Assembly (NCBI GenBank): GCA_035444405.1
Contig: DAOMOP010000249.1
Location: 1 to 5,110, forward strand
Direction: 5' to 3'
Length of the DNA stretch: 5,110 nt
Origin: DAOMOP01 sp035444405
GTDB taxonomy: Bacteria; Pseudomonadota; Gammaproteobacteria; Burkholderiales; Rhodocyclaceae
Numbering within the stretch: position 1 is the first letter of the stretch; the number at the start of each line of letters is the position of its first letter. Below the pieces are notes generated by a model, which saw only the letters and a program-made list of their open reading frames with translations, ran no database searches and was not told where the DNA came from. Position numbers and translations under genes: made by a program. Positions 1-4,065 of the stretch are shown here, piece by piece.

Positions 1-13
1 GGCAGGTCCTGGG

Positions 14-27
14 ATGAATCGATTCAT
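14..27. promoter_or_regulatory. 14-bp perfect palindrome, possible operator
   Basis: ATGAATCGATTCAT is identical to its reverse complement over all 14 bases. It lies just upstream of a possible -35 hexamer (33-38) and is AT-rich against a GC-rich background. A symmetric site there could bind a dimeric regulator. No regulator is identified and chance cannot be excluded. Confidence 0.35.
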
Positions 28-32
28 TTCGC

Positions 33-61
33 TTGACTCGAAAGACAGTTGCTCATTATCT
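33..61 (+). promoter_or_regulatory. Candidate sigma-70 promoter for the DUF1415/methyltransferase pair
   Basis: TTGACT at 33-38 matches the -35 consensus at five of six positions. The downstream AT-rich stretch offers CATTAT (54-59, 15-bp spacer) or TATCTC (57-62, 18-bp spacer) as an imperfect -10. It is the only AT-rich, promoter-like stretch ahead of the gene at 141 and would give a leader of roughly 70 nt. The -35 is convincing and the -10 is weak, so this is an inference. Confidence 0.35.
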
Positions 62-70
62 CCGATCCGC

Positions 71-104
71 TGCCGGCGCGCCGCCTCGGGTGCGCGCGCC
101 GGCA
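71..104 (+). other. Strong GC hairpin in the 5' leader
   Basis: TGCCGGCGCGC (71-81) pairs perfectly with GCGCGCCGGCA (94-104), giving an 11-bp stem and a 12-nt loop. No T-run follows, so it is not a standard intrinsic terminator. It lies between the candidate promoter and the start codon at 141, so it would be part of the leader RNA. It could instead be the remains of a terminator for a gene to the left of the window. Confidence 0.5.
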
Positions 105-108
105 CATT

Positions 109-123
109 CGGGCACAATGCCCG
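109..123 (+). other. Small leader hairpin just upstream of the ribosome binding site
   Basis: CGGGCA (109-114) pairs with TGCCCG (118-123) around a CAA loop. It ends six bases before the GAGGAAG Shine-Dalgarno sequence (129-135) of the DUF1415 gene. It also covers the alternative in-frame ATG at 117-119, which makes that start less likely. A role in translation control is only a possibility. Confidence 0.4.
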
Positions 124-140
124 GTTTCGAGGAAGCACGC

Positions 141-701
141 ATGAACCATGACGAAGTGCTGGCGACGATGCGGCACTGGATCGAGAAGGCTGTCATCGGC
201 CTGAATCTGTGTCCGTTCGCAAGAGCCGTGTACGTGCGCGATCAGGTTCGCTTCGTCGTCAGCGATGCCCGCCACGTCGACGCCTTTCTCGAGCAGCTCG
301 ACGACGAGCTCGCCCTGCTCGCGGCCGCCGACCCCGACAAGATCGACACGACGCTGCTGATCCACCCCACCCTGTTTCCCGACTTTCTCGCGTTCAACGA
401 TCTGGTCGGTGTGGCCGAGGAGATCGTCGCCGAGCACGAGCTCGACGGCGTGATCCAGATCGCGAGCTTTCATCCGCGCTTCCGCTTCGAGGGCAGCGAG
501 CCGGACGACATCACCAACTACACCAACCGCGCACCGTATCCGACCCTGCATCTGCTGCGCGAAGACAGCATCGCGCGTGCGCTGGAAGGCTTCGCCGACC
601 CGGACACGATCGTCGAGCGCAATATCGAGACGATGCGACAGCTCGGTCGCGACGGCTGGCGCGCGCTCGGTCTCCCCGATGGCGGTGACGAGACAACTTG
701 A
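141..701 (+). CDS. DUF1415 family protein
   Basis: This 186-residue cytoplasmic protein belongs to the DUF1415 family, whose biochemical role is unknown. Family hallmarks seen here are W13, IGLNLCPFA at 19-27 with Cys24, IASFHPRFRF at 107-116, the TNRAPYPTLHLLRE block at 128-141, and IVERNIETMRQLG at 157-169. The conserved Cys, His and Arg residues could suggest a catalytic or metal site, but that is speculation. There is no signal peptide or membrane segment. I chose the ATG at 141 because GAGGAAG at 129-135 sits five bases before it and the family similarity begins there. The in-frame ATGs at 33 and 117 lack a ribosome binding site and add leader-like sequence. The next gene follows after 57 bp on the same strand, so the two are probably co-transcribed. 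Length is about as expected for the family and the gene looks intact. Confidence 0.9.
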   Translation: MNHDEVLATMRHWIEKAVIGLNLCPFARAVYVRDQVRFVVSDARHVDAFLEQLDDELALLAAADPDKIDTTLLIHPTLFPDFLAFNDLVGVAEEIVAEHELDGVIQIASFHPRFRFEGSEPDDITNYTNRAPYPTLHLLREDSIARALEGFADPDTIVERNIETMRQLGRDGWRALGLPDGGDETT

Positions 702-758
702 TGCTGCGGTCGCCGCAATGCCATGCACGTCGGCCGCCGCGCCGGCGAGGACGTTGAA

Positions 759-1640
759 ATGAAATCCAGATCAAGGTCTGCAGCACGACAAGACCCGTCG
801 TCCGCAACGTCCCGGCCAGACCCGCTGGCCGCCGAGCTCCGCCCCGGACAGTCGATCGAGCTGCTCAAGGAGCTCCACATCCTGACCCGCGACGGACACC
901 TCAACCAGGACAGCCGGCGCAAGCTCAAGCAGGTCTATCACCTGTACAACTTCATCGAACCGCTGCTCGCCGAAGTCCTCGACGCGCGCGACGATCTGGC
1001 CTTGGCCGATCACGGCGCCGGCAAGTCCTACCTCGGCTTCATCCTCTACGACCTGTTCCTGAAGTCGCGCGCGGCCGGCCACATCTACGGCATCGAAACA
1101 CGCGAGGCTCTGGTCACGAAATCCCGCGCGCTCGCCGCGCAGCTCGGCTTCGAGCGCATGAGCTTCCTGAACCTCAGCGTCGAGGCATCGATCGGCTCGC
1201 CGGCGCTGCCCGGTCGCATCGACGTCGTCACCGCACTGCACGCCTGCAACACCGCGACCGACGACGCGATCCGCTTCGCGCTCGCCAAACAGGCGCAGTT
1301 CATCGTGCTGGTCCCGTGCTGCCAGGCCGAGGTCGCGGCGACCCTGCGCAAGTACAAGAACGAGTCGTTTGCAAGAACGCCGCTGTCCGAGATCTGGCGC
1401 CACCCGATCCACACCCGCGAGTTCGGCAGCCAGCTCACCAACGTGCTGCGCTGTCTGCTGCTCGAATCGCACGGCTACCGGCTCACCGTCACCGAGCTGG
1501 TCGGCTGGGAGCACTCGCTGAAGAACGAGCTGATCATCGCGCGCGCCACCGGCCAGCCGCGCGGCGACGCGCGCGCTCGTGCCGAACGGATTCTCGGCGA
1601 GCTCAATCTCGAGATGCTCCACGACCGATTCGTGTACTAG
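759..1640 (+). CDS. SAM-dependent methyltransferase, Methyltransf_32-like
   Basis: This 293-residue soluble protein looks like a class I SAM-dependent methyltransferase of the Methyltransf_32 (PF13679) type, a group that includes eukaryotic METTL25/RRNAD1- and GSTCD-like proteins. Its substrate is unknown; RNA or protein are both possible. Visible motifs are the SAM-binding loop DHGAGKSYLGF at 84-94, the acidic residue after strand 2 in YGIE (Glu113), LHACNTATDD at 160-169 where homologues have an LHAC motif, and VPCCQAE at 185-191. A conserved-looking EHSLKNELIIA lies near the C-terminus (251-261). The first 30 or so residues are basic and Ser-rich and probably disordered. I chose the ATG at 759 because GCGAGG at 745-750 is eight bases upstream. 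The in-frame ATG at 723 has no ribosome binding site. It lies 57 bp after the DUF1415 gene and probably shares its transcript. A 7-bp hairpin spans its stop codon. Confidence 0.85.
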   Translation: MKSRSRSAARQDPSSATSRPDPLAAELRPGQSIELLKELHILTRDGHLNQDSRRKLKQVYHLYNFIEPLLAEVLDARDDLALADHGAGKSYLGFILYDLFLKSRAAGHIYGIETREALVTKSRALAAQLGFERMSFLNLSVEASIGSPALPGRIDVVTALHACNTATDDAIRFALAKQAQFIVLVPCCQAEVAATLRKYKNESFARTPLSEIWRHPIHTREFGSQLTNVLRCLLLESHGYRLTVTELVGWEHSLKNELIIARATGQPRGDARARAERILGELNLEMLHDRFVY

Positions 1641-1653
1641 CGTCGCGTACACG
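1631..1653 (+). other. Hairpin overlapping the methyltransferase stop codon
   Basis: CGTGTAC (1631-1637) pairs with GTACACG (1647-1653) around a 9-nt loop that holds the TAG stop. There is no T-tract, so termination here would have to be Rho-dependent or occur elsewhere. It may simply protect the 3' end of the transcript, or be chance. Confidence 0.25.
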
Positions 1654-1773
1654 TCGCAGCCTGTCGCGGCCGACCGGCCCGGCGTTTGTCGAGCGGCTTT
1701 ACACCCTGCCGTCGCACGGGCGGCGAAACGAGCGGAAATCGGCGCCGAGCCGCCGCCACTCCTGATCGAGCGA

Positions 1774-1785
1774 CCGAATATTCGG
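1774..1785. promoter_or_regulatory. 12-bp perfect palindrome CCGAATATTCGG
   Basis: This sequence is fully self-complementary over 12 bases and lies about 230 bp upstream of the predicted PEP-CTERM transcription start. It could be a repressor or activator site for that gene, or unrelated. Nothing identifies a cognate protein. Confidence 0.25.
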
Positions 1786-1817
1786 CGGACCATCGCTGCG
1801 CCGCCGTTCATCATTTA

Positions 1818-1865
1818 TTCCAAACCGGAAGTAAATCACGAACTCTCGGATTCATTTCTTTACAC
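1818..1865 (+). promoter_or_regulatory. Candidate distal enhancer site for the sigma-54 promoter
   Basis: The block holds the interrupted dyad TTCC-N5-GGAA (1818-1830), the element CCGGAAGTAAATC (1825-1837), CTCTCGGA (1843-1850) and TTTACAC (1859-1865). Related versions of the last three recur in the block at 1911-1944. It lies about 150-200 bp upstream of the predicted transcription start, a usual distance for enhancer-binding protein sites. The repetition is visible; the binding role is inferred. Confidence 0.35.
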
Positions 1866-1910
1866 GCGGAGCACCTCCATGTAGGCGTTGCAGCCGACCA
1901 CACACGACTC

Positions 1911-1944
1911 CTGTCGGAATTATTTACACCTTCCGGAAGCAATC
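1911..1944 (+). promoter_or_regulatory. Candidate proximal enhancer site for the sigma-54 promoter
   Basis: CTGTCGGA (1911-1918), TTTACAC (1923-1929), the perfect 10-bp palindrome CTTCCGGAAG (1930-1939) and CCGGAAGCAATC (1933-1944) repeat the motifs of the block at 1818-1865 in a different order. GCCGAC at 1893-1898 also forms an inverted repeat with GTCGG at 1913-1917. The block lies about 73-106 bp upstream of the predicted start of transcription, which suits an upstream activating sequence. PrsR-type regulators are the obvious candidates for PEP-CTERM genes, but I cannot confirm its site. Confidence 0.4.
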
Positions 1945-1990
1945 CCAGCACGGCACCGACGGACGCCACAACTCGCACATTTTCCACTTC

Positions 1991-2006
1991 AGGCACCGGA
2001 CTTGCT
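1991..2006 (+). promoter_or_regulatory. Sigma-54 (RpoN) -24/-12 promoter of the PEP-CTERM gene
   Basis: AGGCACCGGACTTGCT fits the RpoN consensus TGGCAC-N5-TTGCW: GGCAC for the -24 element, exactly five bases, then TTGC and T for the -12 element. Only the first T is replaced (by A). Counting from the GC at 2004-2005, transcription should start near 2017. That leaves a 29-nt leader that includes the GGGAG ribosome binding site (2034-2038). This type of promoter needs an ATP-driven enhancer-binding protein. In exosortase-bearing proteobacteria, PEP-CTERM genes are known to depend on RpoN with the PrsK/PrsR two-component system, which fits well. Confidence 0.8.
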
Positions 2007-2045
2007 TATGGCATGGCATCGAACGACCCCGTCGGGAGCCGAGCC

Positions 2046-2840
2046 ATGCACACGACAAGAATCATCGCAACACTGGGCCTCGTTGCCGCGATGGACCCTG
2101 CCTTCGCCGTCGCCGTGACTTCCACTGACACCGCGGCGGTCACGATCACCTTTGCGAAACCGATCTTCGCCGATCTGCCCGGAGCAAACAGCGACGTGGT
2201 GTCGATCTCGTTCCCGAGCACCGGTGGTTCGACGCGGTCCCGCTCGGTCAACGCCGGCCGCTTCGTCGGACAGGCCACCGACCTCGCCGGCGTCGGCCCG
2301 GAAGTCTTCGTGGACGGCGTCGACAACGTGTTCCTGTACTGCTATGACATCTACCAGGACATCGCGGCAGGCGACATGGTGCGCTACGAGATCCAGTTCG
2401 ACGGTGCGACCGCCCGGACCCTGCAGTTTCTCGGTGCCGTCAACACCGTCATGAACGACGGCCGCGAAGCAGCCATGTGGGACCCGTATGCATGGGTGCG
2501 TCCGCTCACCGGGCTGCAGGGGGCAGCGATCCAGCTCGGCATCTGGGAGAGTCTCTACGACGATGGGGCGAGCTGGAGCCTGCGGGCCGGCACGTTTCGG
2601 GCCGCCGGCCTCGACACCGCAACGGCTCACTGGGTGGACCGTTTTTTCTCCGCCGTCGACCCGCTCGGATCACTCGACCAGCGCTTCACGATGGTCCTGC
2701 GCAACGACCGCAAACAGGACATGATTACCGCCGATCCGCCGGGCTCCGTGCCGGAGCCCGGTACCCTGTTGTTGATCGGGACCGCACTGACGACGCTCCT
2801 CGCGACGCGCCGCCGTCGCCCCGGGACCGGCCCGACCTGA
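2046..2840 (+). CDS. PEP-CTERM sorting-domain protein with a putative Cys-Gln thioester domain
   Basis: This 264-residue exported protein starts with a signal peptide: Arg5, a hydrophobic stretch IIATLGLVAA, and a likely cut after AFA (21) or AVA (23). It ends in a PEP-CTERM anchor: VPEPGT at 235-240, a hydrophobic stretch to about 253, then RRRR at 255-258. Exosortase would recognise this tag and release the protein from the inner membrane for export. The middle has LYCYDIYQ, whose Cys99 is the only cysteine of the protein, and AAIQLGIWESLYD (160-172) with Gln163 and Trp167. These resemble the YC-x-D and Q-x-x-x-W motifs of internal thioester domains (TQXA/TED) in surface adhesins, in which Cys and Gln crosslink and react with a target. 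That assignment is inferred. I chose the ATG at 2046 because GGGAG (2034-2038) is seven bases upstream; the in-frame ATG at 2013 lies ahead of the predicted transcription start (2017). No exosortase is nearby. A 10-bp hairpin lies in the PEP codons. Confidence 0.85.
   Translation: MHTTRIIATLGLVAAMDPAFAVAVTSTDTAAVTITFAKPIFADLPGANSDVVSISFPSTGGSTRSRSVNAGRFVGQATDLAGVGPEVFVDGVDNVFLYCYDIYQDIAAGDMVRYEIQFDGATARTLQFLGAVNTVMNDGREAAMWDPYAWVRPLTGLQGAAIQLGIWESLYDDGASWSLRAGTFRAAGLDTATAHWVDRFFSAVDPLGSLDQRFTMVLRNDRKQDMITADPPGSVPEPGTLLLIGTALTTLLATRRRRPGTGPT
2739..2761 (+). other. 10-bp hairpin within the PEP-motif codons
   Basis: CCGGGCTCCG (2739-2748) pairs perfectly with CGGAGCCCGG (2752-2761) around a 3-nt loop. 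It lies in the codons for PGSVPEPG, just before those for the hydrophobic anchor. It has no T-run and is inside the gene, so it is not a terminator. It could slow ribosomes before the anchor is made, or be a by-product of GC-rich Pro/Gly codons. Confidence 0.4.
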
Positions 2841-2844
2841 CAAA

Positions 2845-2915
2845 CGGCTGGCAGGCGCAAGAGCGGCCCGCCGCGTCGCGGCGATGGCGCGGGACTGCGG
2901 ACCGCTTTGCAGCCG
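2845..2915. terminator. Possible imperfect inverted repeat between convergent genes
   Basis: Between the stop codons of the PEP-CTERM gene and cueR, CGGCTG (2845-2850) and GCAAGAGCGG (2857-2866) face CCGCTTTGC (2902-2910) and CAGCCG (2910-2915) as an imperfect long stem. A compact hairpin, CGCCGC-GTC-GCGGCG (2869-2883), lies inside. There is no T-tract on either strand. It could mark the 3' ends of both convergent transcripts, but an intrinsic terminator is not shown. Confidence 0.25.
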
Positions 2916-2932
2916 GCGCCAGCACGGCCCGT

Positions 2933-3400
2933 TCAGGCCCGCAAATGCAGTGCGTCGAGGCCGGCCCGGCCTCGCGGCGGTTCGGAAAGACAGCGCGCAC
3001 GCTCTCCCCCCGAGGCGTCCAGGTCCTGGAGTATCGGACATTCGGGACGGTCGTCACCGTGGCAGTGATTGGCCAGCGTCTGCAAGGTATCGACCATCGC
3101 CTGCATCTTCGCGATCTTCTTCTCCAGCGCTTCGACGTGGGCGAGCGCGATGCGCTTGACCTCGCCGCTCGCACGCTGCTTGTCCTGCCACAGCGCCAGC
3201 AAACCGCCGATGTCCTCGACCGGGAACCCCAGCTCGCGCGCGCGCCGGATGAAGCGCAGCACGTGCACGTCGGCGTCGCTGTAGTGACGATAACCCGATG
3301 CGGTGCGGCGCGCCGGCGGCACCAGCCCGATCGATTCGTAGTAGCGGATCATCTTCGCCGACACGCCGGACGCCGCCGCCGCCTTGCCGATATTCATCAT
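2933..3400 (-). CDS. cueR: Cu(I)-responsive MerR-family regulator, CueR type
   Basis: This 155-residue cytoplasmic DNA-binding protein senses Cu(I) and switches on copper export genes such as copA by distorting their promoters. The N-terminal winged helix-turn-helix is clear: IGKAAAASGVSAKMIRYYE, then GLVPP and SGYRHYS. A long dimerisation helix follows (about 80-111). The metal loop CHGDDRPEC (113-121) has the C-x7-C spacing of Escherichia coli CueR Cys112/Cys120. The serine of RASGEVKR matches Ser77, the residue that marks sensors of monovalent metals; sensors of divalent metals have cysteine there. The C-terminal tail is longer than in E. coli (135 residues) and lacks its CCHH end. I start at the ATG at 3400, nine bases after AAGGAGG (3416-3410); starting at 3397 (MNIG) is equally family-like. 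It lies 22 bp after uma2 on the same strand, so it is probably co-transcribed with uma2 and perhaps with copA. Confidence 0.92.
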   Translation of the reverse strand: MMNIGKAAAASGVSAKMIRYYESIGLVPPARRTASGYRHYSDADVHVLRFIRRARELGFPVEDIGGLLALWQDKQRASGEVKRIALAHVEALEKKIAKMQAMVDTLQTLANHCHGDDRPECPILQDLDASGGERARCLSEPPRGRAGLDALHLRA

Positions 3401-3422
3401 CGCCTGCACCCTCCTTCGTGCC

Positions 3423-4013
3423 TCATCCCGCGGCACCTTGTTGCGGCAGCTCGACGTCCTCGTACAGACTGGCGAGCGCGAACTCGACCTCGACGCTGGC
3501 GAGCTTGACGACCGCATCGGGGCCAGCCGGATGCAATACCCAAAGCCCTTCGGCGTTCTTGCGGAACAGGTCGGCGTGCAGCCGGTCCTGCTCGATCAGC
3601 AAATACTCCTGCAGTTCCGGGATCTGCTGGTAGAGCTCGAACTTGCGGCCGCGATCCCATGCCGCCGTCGACGGCGACAACACCTCGACGACCAGCCGCG
3701 GATGGGACTTGGCCTGCCGCGCCTCGTCGCCGCGGTCGCGCGCGTCGCAGGTGACGAACACATCCGGGTAGAGCCCCGCGTCGGCCGCCGCGATATGCAC
3801 CTTCATCCCGGAGATGAACGCGCGGCACGGGCTGCCACGCAACGCCGCTCGAAGTGCGGCAGCCACGTTCAGGCTGATCGTGTAATGGGCGTCCGATCCG
3901 CCCGACATCGCAAACACTTCACCGGCGACGTACTCGTGACGCTCTTCCTGCGTCTCCTCCCATGCCATGTAGGCATCGAAATCGAAGCCGGCGGTCGGTC
4001 GTGGCAGGGCCAT
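3423..4013 (-). CDS. Uma2 family protein (DUF820, PD-(D/E)XK nuclease-like fold)
   Basis: This 196-residue soluble protein belongs to the Uma2/DUF820 family (PF05685), which adopts a restriction-endonuclease-like fold. The family is often annotated as endonuclease, but its biological role is unclear. The expected motifs are present: ERHEYVAGEVFAMSGGSDAH (24-43), LYPDVFVTCD with the catalytic-type Asp84, LVVEVLSPST with Glu110, and RGRKFELYQQ with Lys124, then EYLLI (136-140) and a C-terminal beta-rich part. Length is normal and no frame damage is seen, so the active site appears complete. The ATG at 4013 follows AGAGGAG (4026-4020) at six bases. It lies between copA (52 bp upstream) and cueR (22 bp downstream). 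It has no obvious link to copper, so it may be a later insertion into the operon. A weak extended -10 in the gap ahead of it may give it its own promoter. Confidence 0.88.
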   Translation of the reverse strand: MALPRPTAGFDFDAYMAWEETQEERHEYVAGEVFAMSGGSDAHYTISLNVAAALRAALRGSPCRAFISGMKVHIAAADAGLYPDVFVTCDARDRGDEARQAKSHPRLVVEVLSPSTAAWDRGRKFELYQQIPELQEYLLIEQDRLHADLFRKNAEGLWVLHPAGPDAVVKLASVEVEFALASLYEDVELPQQGAAG

Positions 4014-4045
4014 CGTTCGCTCCTCTGGAGAACCTGATGTGCATA

Positions 4046-4054
4046 ATCATAGCA
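4046..4054 (-). promoter_or_regulatory. Possible extended -10 promoter for uma2-cueR
   Basis: On the minus strand, TGCTATGAT (4054 to 4046) matches the extended -10 form TGN-TATAAT with one change (G for A). No -35 can be recognised in the GC-rich DNA behind it. It would start transcription near 4039, leaving a 26-nt leader to the Uma2 start. It is the only AT-rich spot in the 52-bp gap and may allow cueR expression independently of copA. Confidence 0.35.
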
Positions 4055-4065
4055 GGCAGGCCCGC

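Larger units (their letters stand above)
1641..2045. other. 405-bp intergenic region, regulatory in its right half
   Basis: No protein gene is supported here. The frame of the downstream PEP-CTERM gene stays open back to 1686, but that stretch reads as arginine-, serine- and threonine-rich non-family sequence, and the promoter lies downstream of it. The left half (1641-1800) is GC-rich with two perfect palindromes, TCGGCGCCGA (1739-1748) and CCGAATATTCGG (1774-1785). From about 1811 to 1990 the base composition becomes distinctly AT-richer, with repeated motifs, ending at a sigma-54 promoter. Confidence 0.7.

Noticed and set aside
705..717. TGCGG-TCG-CCGCA hairpin between DUF1415 and the methyltransferase as a terminator
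   Set aside because: The stem is only five bp, with no T-tract, and the genes are close and co-directional.
24..728. Long minus-strand open frame opposite the DUF1415 gene
   Set aside because: It has no recognisable family motif and mirrors a real gene; in GC-rich DNA the opposite strand often stays open.
771..1814. Minus-strand open frame of 347 codons opposite the methyltransferase
   Set aside because: The plus-strand frame carries clear SAM-binding and CC motifs. This frame shows low-complexity Arg/Ala/Val-rich sequence typical of an antisense shadow.
1927..1939. CACCTTCCGGAAG looks like part of a CueR/MerR operator
   Set aside because: A CueR operator has ACCTTCC and GGAAGGT half-sites separated by several bases within a 19-bp spacer promoter. 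Here the halves are fused and there is no matching promoter.
1686..2045. Upstream extension of the PEP-CTERM frame
   Set aside because: It would hide the signal peptide far inside the protein and lies ahead of the sigma-54 transcription start.
1989..2630. Minus-strand open frame opposite the PEP-CTERM gene
   Set aside because: The plus strand has a signal peptide, a PEP-CTERM anchor and a matching promoter, while this frame shows no family.
2477..3508. Plus-strand open frame of 343 codons spanning the end of the PEP-CTERM gene and the cueR region
   Set aside because: It runs in another frame through one real gene and antisense to CueR, and the sequence is Arg-rich without any known domain.
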